From Streptomyces abyssomicinicus (GTDB lineage: Bacteria; Actinomycetota; Actinomycetes; Streptomycetales; Streptomycetaceae), in NCBI RefSeq assembly GCF_008974245.1, contig NZ_BBZI01000005.1, positions 778,180-842,179 on the forward strand: DNA of 64,000 nt, read 5' to 3'. The notes beneath the pieces were generated by a model. The model was not told where the DNA came from and did no database searches. It saw only the letters and a list, made by a program, of their open reading frames with translations. Below, one piece after another: positions 25,501 through 33,483 of the stretch. The position numbers were made by a program, and so were the translations under genes. Positions within the stretch are counted from its first letter, which is position 1. Each line of letters starts with the position of its first letter.

Positions 25501-26025
25501 GCCGACCAGCATCATTGAGCCGGAGTTCACGACGAGGTGGTCGGGGGACAGTTCGATCGGGACGAACCCGGCGCGCGCCATGTCGTCCAAGGCGCGGCCG
25601 AGCGGCACCAGCGTGCGCAGCGCCCCGGACGGTGTCCAGCGGTGCCCAGCAGTCAGCATCGCATTGAGGTCGTCGCGTTCGCGCAGGGCTCGCAGCGGCA
25701 CGGACGAAGCGCCCGGCGCCCAGGCCGTGATCAGAGCGGGCGGCAGACCGGGGTGGTCGACGAGGTCGAGGAGCGCGGGAGTGACGGGGTTGCCGGCGGC
25801 GAGCAGGGCGGCGGCCTGGCCGCGCTGTCTGCGGTTGGGGAAGACGCGCAGGGCGCCGTAGACGTCGGCCTCCTCGTCCTTGACCATACGGGTGGCCCGG
25901 ATCGCGGCGGCACCCGCCGAGCGCAGGTGTCCGGGGCGCAGCTGCACGGTGTGCGGCTCCCAGAAGCGTCCGGAGCGGCCGGGGATCCGGGGCAGGAGCC
26001 GACCGAGGGTGGCGTTGGCGGTCAT
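22552..26025 (-). CDS. giant pseudokinase-like protein of the phospho-signalling operon
   Basis: A 1157-residue protein, last gene of the operon; its ATG overlaps the kinase stop. Residues about 25-200 follow a protein-kinase plan but look degenerate. LVPLGRALDDMARAGFVPIE with ELSPDHLVVN stands where HRDxKPxN should be, and MLVGIGRHG stands in the DFG position. Residues 200-450 contain nucleotide-binding-like strands (KVIALAAFDG, ARVVIAGRIGG). The remaining 700 residues are helical, probably solenoid repeats (for example LLGTAPADWPVVCAHPALAA). It may act as a scaffold or sensor read by the active kinase. I do not recognise a named family. Confidence 0.65.
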   Translation of the reverse strand: MTANATLGRLLPRIPGRSGRFWEPHTVQLRPGHLRSAGAAAIRATRMVKDEEADVYGALRVFPNRRQRGQAAALLAAGNPVTPALLDLVDHPGLPPALITAWAPGASSVPLRALRERDDLNAMLTAGHRWTPSGALRTLVPLGRALDDMARAGFVPIELSPDHLVVNSGSMMLVGIGRHGYIPSEGRMPGAQGMSLPTALLLGSDLPTAATGSEAFVRWREVQVRALTRLAGWMACGLPPAAWGSVDGPADLGSYLRAAGFRRVPALRPGQLADTLAQEAREEEQARAHADIAEAEALLVYDDVAQYNGGSRREINPEALRLGLLHDHGPKVIALAAFDGRRLNTRVATLLSGAGWVLVRPDELLDRVCLAASAAPHARVVIAGRIGGTDLRRLQRERAGSVDQVDPEDLSLTAPRIAGLPADQLPYLTDPALEQYTEELLQDPNIPAARRRSTGQAIRRRTFAAGWTLKLGGADRMRPRERGMLLDRMADCFGTNTELLVAVRARQNAPGLRKRNRQLDEAGMRRLVTALSGVPRSVFRDCLMSALLGPAEEDLYGEAARRLLPVAGRLADVFDARQPVGADGLSMDDALRERPGIRRVGLYGRLCTAVPEVEPERLAAAVTQMDDTLVSLLSQIPAPSLQFLAGRLEDPELLDMLRPHLQGDDLDLLSRYTPQMWRRLLDGLRQPEHLGVLGLGWVQVVEQDATGAVDARVLSQIAVDADVLGHDAVRALLGTAPADWPVVCAHPALAARWLAEQGDLDIAEIVAGFPDTEAALAEYGTEGLRHAIELGLDQRSMSRIKGYADGIGRTADEVLTAFQERGYERAEHTEPLDTAAAVAWSRWQLARGEELDWVLGNVISRPGKIRTWAVHGPGLDQRVAAAVMGPGAPPGTTDALAADPVLLPLLATLSSPEQRTALLRLYAAEPKATLDPRARRELPLVLYAADPAQALRTLLCDGLGVVAQQFAERHRLSPEQRRMLAELAPLTSELAARSLEAVLNVGARFGLRAAVTAAVVEQRLPGIAEAVTVWGPRWLPLLAGGSGPRVLRLLVEQREKHRARAGVLTPWLLAAGEDGLALVERFGSDALDLVLATEAAPAEARLLGELLMLPGPGPTLYRLVTDYALPPETWPRTARMLSGGEQPERVMLRLWSSTPAD

Positions 26026-27095
26026 CGGCGACTGCCTCCCAGCGCGCGGAGAGCGGACTGAAGGACGGTGGCGCTGCGGGCGCGGGCGAGGTCGATGCGG
26101 ACCCGATCGACGGTGGCCAGCCGGAACTTCCGCGCCGACAGGCAGGTGGCCAGGGCGTTGGTGAGTACCGGCCCGTAGTTGAGGGAAGTGAGGTACCTCC
26201 GGCCGGGGGCACTCGCCTCGAAGTCCTCCGCATACAGCTGGCGGTACTGCTGCGGATCGAGCCTCCTCAACGCAGCTGCGTGCGCGAGGGTGGCGCCGAG
26301 CATGTAGATGTCGAACCGCACATTCGCCTCACCCCGCTCACCGGGCTCGTCGGAGCCTTCGGGGCCAGGGGGCGCGTACGCCTGGGTCGTGGTGGAGATG
26401 TAGTCGCCGACCTGCACAGCGGCGTCGTAGTCGATCAGCACATAGCGGGCCGGCGGGCCGAGGACGAGAATGTTCTCCGGCTTCAGGTCAGCGTGGATCC
26501 AGCCCTTGGACGAGGTCTTCCCGTTGTGGCGCTCGGTGTGCAGTGCGGCGAGAGTGTTGCACAACTGCTCTGCGAGATCAAGGAGTTCGTCCTCCTTGAA
26601 CCGACGCTTCTCCTTGGCCCTGGCCTCGATCTCGTCTTGCAGGGTGCGCGAGGCCCCGCCCTGCTGGCCGATGAACTGCTGAACCAGGAAGCTCTCGGGC
26701 GGGAGCGGATCCGGGTGCCGGCCGGTGGCGGTCAGGGACGGAGAGGGCTGGGACTCCACGCTGATGACGACCGGGCACTGTTGGGTGAGCTGGGTGGCCT
26801 GGCGAACGGCGCGCAGCCCCTGCTGGCGTTGGGTCTGCTGGGTGGACAGCGCGTTCTGGACTAGGCGGGGGTCGTCCAGGGCCGTCCCCGGCCACCACAT
26901 GCCCTTGATCACGACCTCGCCGCCGGACCAGCGGTCCTCAGCGAGCACGATGTATCCCTGACCGGCTTTGGCGAGCAGTCGGCGCGTGACGAACCTGCCG
27001 TCCGCCCCGAAGTCGGCGGGTATCCAGGCTCGCCGCGGCGAGCCTTTCTCGTCGGCGGTGTCGGCGTGCTCCCAGCGCGGTACGAACTCGCTCAC
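26022..27095 (-). CDS. serine/threonine protein kinase
   Basis: A 357-residue soluble kinase with GTG start. The glycine loop is LLAKAGQGYIVLAED, the ATP lysine is in VVIKGMWW, the catalytic loop is HADLKPENIL and the metal-binding motif is IDYD, with Tyr in place of the Phe of DFG. All essential residues are present, so it should be active. A 100-residue insert rich in Gln separates the N-lobe helix from the rest. It has no membrane anchor, unlike PknB-type kinases. Likely partners are the PP2C phosphatase, the vWA protein and the FHA proteins of the same operon. Confidence 0.88.
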   Translation of the reverse strand: MSEFVPRWEHADTADEKGSPRRAWIPADFGADGRFVTRRLLAKAGQGYIVLAEDRWSGGEVVIKGMWWPGTALDDPRLVQNALSTQQTQRQQGLRAVRQATQLTQQCPVVISVESQPSPSLTATGRHPDPLPPESFLVQQFIGQQGGASRTLQDEIEARAKEKRRFKEDELLDLAEQLCNTLAALHTERHNGKTSSKGWIHADLKPENILVLGPPARYVLIDYDAAVQVGDYISTTTQAYAPPGPEGSDEPGERGEANVRFDIYMLGATLAHAAALRRLDPQQYRQLYAEDFEASAPGRRYLTSLNYGPVLTNALATCLSARKFRLATVDRVRIDLARARSATVLQSALRALGGSRR

Positions 27096-27141
27096 ACATC
27101 CTCACTCACAGGTCGGCCACACCCCAGGCTTCGCCCGGAAC

Positions 27142-28164
27142 TCACAGCTCGCCCCCAAATCGGATGCGCAGCCGGACCGTGCCCGGCCCGAGGTGCAGTT
27201 CGTCGCCGTCCTCCAGCGCGTACGGCAGCGCGGTGGCGAGCCGGCCGGACTGGGGGCGGCCCGCGAAGTCCAGCTCCGGGTTGAGGAACGAGACATTCAG
27301 GTGCTGCTCGGGCACGTGCTCGACCAGTGGCTTCCCATCGTCGTCGAGGAAGATCCGCAGATGGGTGCGGGATATCTCGTCGCCCTCGTCGCGGCCGAGC
27401 CCCTCCGTGATGTCGGTGACACTGGGGCGGCTGTGCGAAGCCCGGCCCAGGGACAGGCCGTTGGCCGGTACGGTGATCGTGCGACGGACCGTGTAGCCGT
27501 GCTGGACCGTCACCTGGACGGGACCGTCGTCGAAGTCGTCCGGCAGGGGCGGTTCGGCGATGAGCTCGACAGCCTCGTAGCCGCAGGAGAGGCAGTACCA
27601 GCGGGCACCGTCCTTGTTGACCTGCCGGGGCAGCAGCACCTCCCCGCCGCGCAGACAGTCGCCCGGCGTCGAGGTGCAGCGGAACCGTTCCTCGGCGTCC
27701 TTGCGCAGCAGGCCCGCCTTGGTGAGCTTCTTCTGTCGGTCGCGCTCAATCTCCTCGTCGCTGGCCACGCCGAGCTGGCGCGGGCTGAACATGATCTGCC
27801 CGCGCATCCTGCGCACGCTCCACACCCGCGACCCGTTGCCCTGGAGCCAAGAGTGCTCGCGGCGCGCATAGCGGAAGTTGTCGCTAGAGACGATGGCCGC
27901 GTCGAACTGCTCGGCCAGCGCGAGGATCCGGTCGTCAGCGTCACCCTGGTGAACCTCCAGCCAGTGGGCGCGCTCGGCCTGTTCGACGAGGTGCTGGTCG
28001 TCGAGGACGGGCCGGACACTGGCGTCGAGGACGGCCACGGCGTCGGTACCGGGGTGGTCGCGCAGCCATGCCTCCCGTACGTCGACGACCCGCGAGAACG
28101 GCCAGGGCCGCTTCCTGGTCGCGGCGACGTTGGAGGCGTCAATGATCACGCCAGGAGCGCTCAT
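27142..28164 (-). CDS. PIN/NYN nuclease - zinc ribbon - FHA protein
   Basis: A 340-residue three-part protein. Residues 1-125 follow the PIN/NYN (Zc3h12a-like RNase) plan: VIIDASNVA opening the fold, AVLDASV, then GDADDRILALAEQ and AIVSSDNFRY, giving the set of metal-binding aspartates. Residues about 175-215 hold cysteines C-x6-C and C-x2-C (YCLSCG), a zinc-ribbon-like unit. Residues about 235-335 are an FHA domain (LSLGRASHSR, then ISRTHLRI and ELHLGPGTVRLRI), which binds phosphothreonine. It overlaps the vWA gene by 4 nt. I infer an RNase recruited or switched by phosphorylation. Confidence 0.75.
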   Translation of the reverse strand: MSAPGVIIDASNVAATRKRPWPFSRVVDVREAWLRDHPGTDAVAVLDASVRPVLDDQHLVEQAERAHWLEVHQGDADDRILALAEQFDAAIVSSDNFRYARREHSWLQGNGSRVWSVRRMRGQIMFSPRQLGVASDEEIERDRQKKLTKAGLLRKDAEERFRCTSTPGDCLRGGEVLLPRQVNKDGARWYCLSCGYEAVELIAEPPLPDDFDDGPVQVTVQHGYTVRRTITVPANGLSLGRASHSRPSVTDITEGLGRDEGDEISRTHLRIFLDDDGKPLVEHVPEQHLNVSFLNPELDFAGRPQSGRLATALPYALEDGDELHLGPGTVRLRIRFGGEL

Positions 28165-29732
28165 GCCGGACCCTGCCCGGGCGCCGGCGGCCGGGTGGGC
28201 GCGTCGGCACCGTACGAGCTGCCGGAACCGCTGCCGTACGAGTCGTCGCCGTACGCCCCGTCCCGGTAGGCCCCGTCCCGGTAGGCCCCATCCCGGTACG
28301 AACCGCCGCCGTATGAACTCCCCCCGTACGAAATGGAGTCGTCATCGTCTTCGTCGTCCAGGCTGCGCTGCCGCCGCCGGGCCCGGATCTCGTCCGGCAT
28401 CTCCACCGGAATGTCCTGGAACCAGTCGCGCTTGTTCCTGGTGGAGCTGCGGCTGGACGTCGCGCGGGACTCGTTGAGCACGTCCTTCGTCTGGAGGCCC
28501 TCCCGCAGCCCGCCGCTCGCCTGCTGGAAGGTGGCCGCGAGATCGGGGTCCGGAATGTCACGGGCGCGCCTCACGCCCTCTTCGAAGATCCGCTCTCGTT
28601 CGCCGTCCGAACCGGCTGCGGCGGCACGGTCGTTGATATCCCGCTCCAGGTCAGCTGCAGCGATCTCGCGGGCGTAATCGGGCCGGATGTTCTGTGCCAG
28701 CGGGTTGTTCACCGTGCGCAGTTCGAACTTCTCCGGGGACAACTGCCGTGCGTCGGGTCCGGATCCGATGCGTCCGGTCGCTTTGAGGACCGGGACTGGT
28801 CCGGCACTGACCCGTTCGGGCGCCCGGAGTCTTAGCGCGTAGCGCGGCTGGCCGTCGTGTCCCTCAGCGATGGCGCCCAGGTTAAGGCGGACCTCGCTGG
28901 GGCGCCGGCCGCCCCCGTCGGCCAAGACGCCGTCGAGCCGACGGCGGGTGGGGTCGATCTGGTAGACGCCGAGCACCTGGAAGTGCGGGTTGATCTCCAG
29001 GGATAGTTCGCCGCTGCCGGCCACCACGTCCCTGCCGTACGCCGCGAGGCGCGCCGTGATCTGTTTCATCGCGTCGGCGGCGGTGGACCGCGAGGCCACA
29101 TGCTCGGTCATCCCAGTGGGTGCGAGCTGCACCAAGAGGTCATAGTCGGCGCCAGCGCCGATGCCGATGACATCGGTGTGCAGTTCCCGGCTGGCGGCGT
29201 TTTGGGCGAGGGCTGCCAGCCGCCTCGGGTCCCTCTCGCCGGAATTGGGCAGCCCGTCGCTGAGCAGCACGACCCGGCGGGAGCCCGCCCGCTGCTGGCC
29301 CAGCTGGGCGTACGCGCGCTGCAGGGCGCCCTCGATATTGGTCCAGCGGCGCTCATTCTCGGGGTTGCCGTCCCAGGCGCCCTTGCGTCGCAGCTCTCCC
29401 GCGGTGCCGGAGAAGCGCAGCCCGGAGTCCTGGGCGAAGGTGATGACGTCGACCCGGGCGCCCTGGGGCAGCGCGGCCGCCAGTTCGCGCACGCCGGACT
29501 CCGCCACGTCCTTGCGGCTGATGTCGTTCGGGTCGGCCGGATCGGCGAACTCGTCGGTCGTCGAGTCGGCCCTGATGCCCATCGACCAGCTGTCGTCCAC
29601 GGCGAGAACGTAGGCGACGCCGCCAGCCACCCGGTCGGTGCGGCGCAGTACCGGCGGGGCGATCGACACCACGAACTCTTCGCCTATATGGGCCTCGTGA
29701 CGGTCGGCCGCGATCTTGATGTCCTCGCTCAT
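28161..29732 (-). CDS. von Willebrand factor A domain protein (TerY-like)
   Basis: A 523-residue protein; the ATG at 29732 overlaps the phosphatase stop. The vWA domain covers residues about 40-250 with a MIDAS motif AVDDSWSMG, the Thr in the insert and VVLLSDGLPNSG. A beta-rich region follows, then helices (residues 380-450). The final 60 residues are a Tyr/Gly/Ser tail with YRDGA repeats. vWA proteins bound to a kinase and a PP2C phosphatase are the defining trio of TerY-P systems, and this operon has all three. It probably acts as a metal-dependent scaffold. Confidence 0.82.
   Translation of the reverse strand: MSEDIKIAADRHEAHIGEEFVVSIAPPVLRRTDRVAGGVAYVLAVDDSWSMGIRADSTTDEFADPADPNDISRKDVAESGVRELAAALPQGARVDVITFAQDSGLRFSGTAGELRRKGAWDGNPENERRWTNIEGALQRAYAQLGQQRAGSRRVVLLSDGLPNSGERDPRRLAALAQNAASRELHTDVIGIGAGADYDLLVQLAPTGMTEHVASRSTAADAMKQITARLAAYGRDVVAGSGELSLEINPHFQVLGVYQIDPTRRRLDGVLADGGGRRPSEVRLNLGAIAEGHDGQPRYALRLRAPERVSAGPVPVLKATGRIGSGPDARQLSPEKFELRTVNNPLAQNIRPDYAREIAAADLERDINDRAAAAGSDGERERIFEEGVRRARDIPDPDLAATFQQASGGLREGLQTKDVLNESRATSSRSSTRNKRDWFQDIPVEMPDEIRARRRQRSLDDEDDDDSISYGGSSYGGGSYRDGAYRDGAYRDGAYGDDSYGSGSGSSYGADAPTRPPAPGQGPA
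28251..28310 (-). repeat. 15-nt tandem repeats coding YRDGA units in the vWA tail
   Basis: Three nearly identical 15-nt units (28251-28265, 28266-28280, 28281-28295) followed by a degenerate one encode repeated Tyr-Arg-Asp-Gly-Ala-like pentapeptides. Flanking codons also give SYGGSSYGGG and SYGSGSGSSYG. The tail is of the tyrosine/glycine low-complexity type. The near identity of the DNA units points to recent slippage or selection for copy number. Confidence 0.75.
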
Positions 29733-31159
29733 ACGTCCTTCACCTCTCCGATCGCGCACACGAGTGCTGTGGCGTTGTCCCAGCCGCCCAGTGACTCCGC
29801 CCGCTGGACGAGGGCGGCGGCGAGCGCGGGGGCGGGTGGGCGCCCCGACGCATCGAGTTGCGTGGCCAGTTCGGCCAGTACGGCGCCGAACCATCGCTCC
29901 CGCTCCGGATGCGTCGCCCCGTCCGTGGCGAGCAGCAGTAGGTCGCCCGGGGCCAGTGCGACGGTGCTGTGCGTCCAGCGGCCAGGTCCCCTGCCCAGGA
30001 AGTTGACCAGTGAGGACTCCTCGCCCTCGGCGTCCGGGTTGACCCGCAGCAGCTCGGCGTAGCCGGTGTGGGCTGGGGTCAGTTTCCAGGCTGCGTACGG
30101 CAGCTCTCGGCCCTGTACCGGCCCGTGCGGCTCGTCGCCGCGCTGTGATGTGCGCAGCGGTCGTACGAGCCAAGCCTCTGCGTCGCCAACGGACACCACG
30201 GATGCCGTACCATTCGGGCGCACGGTCGCTAGGACGGCCGCGGCGCTGCCCTCGGTGGCCCGGCCGACGGCCGCGTCGAGTTCGGCGACCAGCTCACCCG
30301 GGGGCAAGTCTTCGTCTATCAGCCAGCGCCGCCTGGCCTGTTCCAGCGCGGCGCGGGAAGCCTTGCCGCCGGATCCGTCGCCGTCGCCGGTCACGCCGTC
30401 GAAAACGGCACAGCGCACGGTGCCGGACGGGCCGCGCAGGGCACCGGCCGCGTCCTCGTTGTCGGTGGCCGGATCGCCCTTGGCCTTGCGGGAGCCCACC
30501 GCGCTCTCCTGGTAGCAGGTGGCCGAGACGCGGCCCGCCGCGCGGCGCTCCAGGGCGTCGTGCAGCGGCGCCATACCAGCGGCCAGCCCGTGCCGCAGGT
30601 TGTGGGCGAGCAGCCGGCGGCAGACGGCGTCTAGGCCGGGCGGGAAGGAGCCTGCGAACACGTCGAGCATGTTCAAGGCGTCCCGCAGATCGAGGCAGGG
30701 CCTCTCGGCGACGGCGTCCACGAGCGCCTGCACGAGGGCGCGCCGGTCTCGTGGCTGAGGTGCTCCGTCGCGCCGGTCGCGGGGCTCGATGCCGCCGTCG
30801 AGGTCGTAGCGCGGCAGCGCGGCCACCTGCCAGCCCTCGTACGAGTCATGCCGTACGGACTCGGTAACCAAGGTACCGGGCCCGACCCGGGCCAGCGCGG
30901 CGTCCACCGTCGGCCACAGCGAGGGCAGTTCGTTGAGGAGTTCGGCCCGGTCGAGGCTGCCGTGCTCAACGATGCCGTCCCGCAGGGTCGGTGCTAGCTC
31001 CTGGGTCCAGCGCACGACGATCTCGGGGACGGCGACGGTCGTGAACTCGGGCGTGTCCCCCTCGCCCTCCGCCTCCTGTTCCTCTGTTGCCCTGTCCTGC
31101 GGCGCGGCCGTGTCCTCGTCGGCCGAGGTTTCGCTCAGCGGCGACTCCATCGCGCTCAC
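29729..31159 (-). CDS. PP2C-type serine/threonine phosphatase
   Basis: A 476-residue protein. The N-terminal 190 residues are acidic then helical and not assigned. The PP2C core occupies residues about 200-470: CAVFDGVTGDGDGSGG carries the first metal-binding Asp-Gly, VSVGDAEAWLV corresponds to the GDSR-type strand, LLLATDGATHP holds the second Asp-Gly and GGWDNATALV gives the final GxDN. All metal ligands of an active Mg/Mn phosphatase are visible. GTG 31159 overlaps the upstream stop (an internal ATG lies nine nt on). It would reverse the action of the operon kinase. Confidence 0.85.
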   Translation of the reverse strand: MSAMESPLSETSADEDTAAPQDRATEEQEAEGEGDTPEFTTVAVPEIVVRWTQELAPTLRDGIVEHGSLDRAELLNELPSLWPTVDAALARVGPGTLVTESVRHDSYEGWQVAALPRYDLDGGIEPRDRRDGAPQPRDRRALVQALVDAVAERPCLDLRDALNMLDVFAGSFPPGLDAVCRRLLAHNLRHGLAAGMAPLHDALERRAAGRVSATCYQESAVGSRKAKGDPATDNEDAAGALRGPSGTVRCAVFDGVTGDGDGSGGKASRAALEQARRRWLIDEDLPPGELVAELDAAVGRATEGSAAAVLATVRPNGTASVVSVGDAEAWLVRPLRTSQRGDEPHGPVQGRELPYAAWKLTPAHTGYAELLRVNPDAEGEESSLVNFLGRGPGRWTHSTVALAPGDLLLLATDGATHPERERWFGAVLAELATQLDASGRPPAPALAAALVQRAESLGGWDNATALVCAIGEVKDV

Positions 31160-32208
31160 GCCCCCTTGAGTACGACGGTCAGGGCGACCGCGATCACGGC
31201 GAGCACGCCAACGAGCACGAGACGCTGTATGCCCCTGCGGTTCGCCCGGTCCAGCTCCCCCGCCAACCGGGCCCGTTCGCCTTCCGCCTGCTGGGCCCGG
31301 AACTGCCAGTGCTGGACGGCTTGGGCGGCCTGGTCACGGGCTGCGGTGATCTGCCGCTGGGCCTCCGCCTGGGCGGCGGCGATCTGCTGCGCGGCTTCCT
31401 GTTGTGTGCGCCGCTCCTCGTTCTGTGCCTGCTCCTCGCGCATGCGGGCTTGCCGTTCGGCGAGCTCCGCCCGCTCGGCCAACTCCCGTTTGGCCATGTT
31501 GAGCTGGACCTCGGCCCGGTGCGCCGCCGCAGCGGCCTCGGCACGCACTTGCTCGCGTTCTTCCGCCACCGCCCGGTTCAGCACGGCACCCAGGTCAGGC
31601 CCCTGGCCGACCGGGAAGGGCGCCCCCCGGCGGGGCTCGGTAGCGGACTGCGGCTCGGTGTCGGAGTAGAGCTCGGCGACGGAGGTGGCGGCACCCACGG
31701 GTGGTTCGGCCAGCGACAGCGGTACCGGGCGCACGGTTAGCCTGGCCGGGTCCACGACCGTGACGGGGCGCCAGCCGGTGAACCCGTCGGGCTCGCCGTC
31801 GTACACGGCGGTGACGCCACACCCGGACCCGAGGACGGCGACGGGGCCGTCGACGTGGGCCCACAGCGTCTCGCCGGCGGTCAGCAGGGACGCGACGACC
31901 TCGGGGGAGGGGGTCGGGATGCCCGCCGGAGGGGAGGGCGGGGGCAGCGACGGTATGCCCTCGGCAGGAGCCGGGGAGAAGACACCCCAGTTGGTATCCG
32001 TGTCCGCAGTGGGTGCGGGCCTGGGTGGGGATGAGGGCGAGGGGGACGGGCCGGTACCGGGCTCGGGTTCGAAGATCCCCCACCCGTCGTCTGTGTCCGA
32101 CCGGGGCGGGGGCGACGACGAGTGCCCACCAGATGACGGCGTCTCGTCTACGAACGAACCCCACTCGCCCACAAACGCCCCCACGTTTCCAGTCCTGCTC
32201 GCCAGCAT
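31156..32208 (-). CDS. tail-anchored coiled-coil protein with WGxF repeats
   Basis: A 350-residue protein, first gene of the operon. ATG 32208 is the best start; a TTG 48 nt upstream is the longer alternative. Residues 1-75 carry three WGxF peptides (EWGSFVDE, GWGIFEPEP, NWGVFSPAP), the last two each preceded by DTD. A small beta domain (residues about 95-190) follows. Residues about 210-320 are a long Ala/Glu/Gln/Arg coiled coil (ERRTQQEAAQQIAAAQAEAQ), and the last 20 residues form one membrane helix (LVLVGVLAVIAVALTVVL). It would be held to the membrane by its C-terminus with the WGxF region in the cytoplasm. The family is not recognised. Confidence 0.65.
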   Translation of the reverse strand: MLASRTGNVGAFVGEWGSFVDETPSSGGHSSSPPPRSDTDDGWGIFEPEPGTGPSPSPSSPPRPAPTADTDTNWGVFSPAPAEGIPSLPPPSPPAGIPTPSPEVVASLLTAGETLWAHVDGPVAVLGSGCGVTAVYDGEPDGFTGWRPVTVVDPARLTVRPVPLSLAEPPVGAATSVAELYSDTEPQSATEPRRGAPFPVGQGPDLGAVLNRAVAEEREQVRAEAAAAAHRAEVQLNMAKRELAERAELAERQARMREEQAQNEERRTQQEAAQQIAAAQAEAQRQITAARDQAAQAVQHWQFRAQQAEGERARLAGELDRANRRGIQRLVLVGVLAVIAVALTVVLKGA

Positions 32209-32331
32209 GCGTACCCGCCCTTCCGGCGGGTGCCCGTGCGTAACGAGGAACGCCAATACTGTAGCCCTGCAAGGTAAATAACATCACATCAGCCCGCCGT
32301 GGGGCACTTTCGGGGAAGCTGGGGGAATCTT

Positions 32332-33474
32332 GTGGACAGGCACTTGACGGCAGACTTCGCGGAGGCGTGCTTCCTTGTCGACCTGTCGCCCGTCGTACGC
32401 CGGAGGGACATCGGCGAGCCCGGTCTGCGCTCGCTACGCCGACTAGCGCTGGTCGTCGACGCGGCCGTGGAGCTGGCCCGCGACCCGGACGTCAAGCTGT
32501 TCCTGGTGGCCGACCGCAGTCTGCGTGCGGGGGCCCGCGAAGAGTTTAACGATTCAGCGGACGTGCGCCTGCTGCGAGACTGGGTGCGGCGGGGCCTGGT
32601 CGAGGAGCTTGAGGACGCCGACGGGCGCGTCCTGGAGCTGTGCGAGATGACCGGCATCCCCGTCATCACGTACGACTACTACCGGGACGCCCGCGTGGAG
32701 TTCCCCTTTCTCCAAGGCAACACGGACGACTTCCTGCAACCGGTTCCCGGTCCGGGCGGCACGGTCCGGCTCATGCCCATGGACATGGGCGTGGCGAGCG
32801 ACGCACAGATCTCCCGCAAGTCGGAGGAAACGGTCCTGAAGAAGCAGGGCTTGCTCGGGCCACAGCGCAACCCCCGCTCCGAGGTGGTGCGGCGTAACTG
32901 GCGCTGCCCTGAACCGCGTTGCACGCTCTACGACACCCGCAAGGGATCGTCCGTCATGCTGCCCCGCATGCGCGGCGGCGCACCGACCTGCGACCTGCAC
33001 AGCCTTGAACTGGTCGACGACGGGCCGCGCACCGCTACCGCGCAGGTGAAGCTGATGCTCGACGGCGCCTGCGTGGCGCGCTTCACGTTGGAGGACGGCT
33101 CGACGGTACGGATCGGCCGCCGACCGGGACCAGACGGCATCGCCCTGCACGGTCTGGTGCCCGATGAGCGCGCCGCCCGCATCAGCCGCGTGCACGTGGA
33201 ACTCCTGGTCACGGGAGGTGTCGTGCGCGTTGAGGACGTGAGCAGTTACGGCACCCGTTGGCGGGCTACCGCCGGGAAGACGGGCCCCGGGCCCTGGCGT
33301 GACCTCGACAAGGGGGCGCGGCGGGATTTCCGCGGCGGTGACCAACTGGAACTGACTGAGGGAGTCGTGCTGGCCCGCAGCGGACGCCGTTTCCCCACAG
33401 AGTTGGCGCGGGAGTGGCAGCGGCGCACTCCGCCGTCGGGGGAGGTTTCGGGGGCGGTGACGCGGATGTACTAA
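32332..33474 (+). CDS. second PIN-like/FHA protein, divergent from the operon
   Basis: A 380-residue protein. GTG 32332 follows GGGGGA and is preferred to the GTG at 32299. Its layout parallels the minus-strand PIN-FHA protein. An N-terminal alpha/beta domain (residues 5-135) has ACFLVDLSPVV, KLFLVADRS and VITYDYYRD, and GMPMDMGVASDAQI-like text matches the linker of the other protein. A Cys/His cluster follows (RCPEPRC, TCDLH), then an FHA domain (TVRIGRRPG, ISRVHVELLV, SYGTRW). Some PIN acidic residues differ, so catalysis is less certain. The shared plan suggests an effector pair or a regulator of the other copy. Confidence 0.68.
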   Translation: MDRHLTADFAEACFLVDLSPVVRRRDIGEPGLRSLRRLALVVDAAVELARDPDVKLFLVADRSLRAGAREEFNDSADVRLLRDWVRRGLVEELEDADGRVLELCEMTGIPVITYDYYRDARVEFPFLQGNTDDFLQPVPGPGGTVRLMPMDMGVASDAQISRKSEETVLKKQGLLGPQRNPRSEVVRRNWRCPEPRCTLYDTRKGSSVMLPRMRGGAPTCDLHSLELVDDGPRTATAQVKLMLDGACVARFTLEDGSTVRIGRRPGPDGIALHGLVPDERAARISRVHVELLVTGGVVRVEDVSSYGTRWRATAGKTGPGPWRDLDKGARRDFRGGDQLELTEGVVLARSGRRFPTELAREWQRRTPPSGEVSGAVTRMY

Positions 33475-33483
33475 GGGGCGTGG

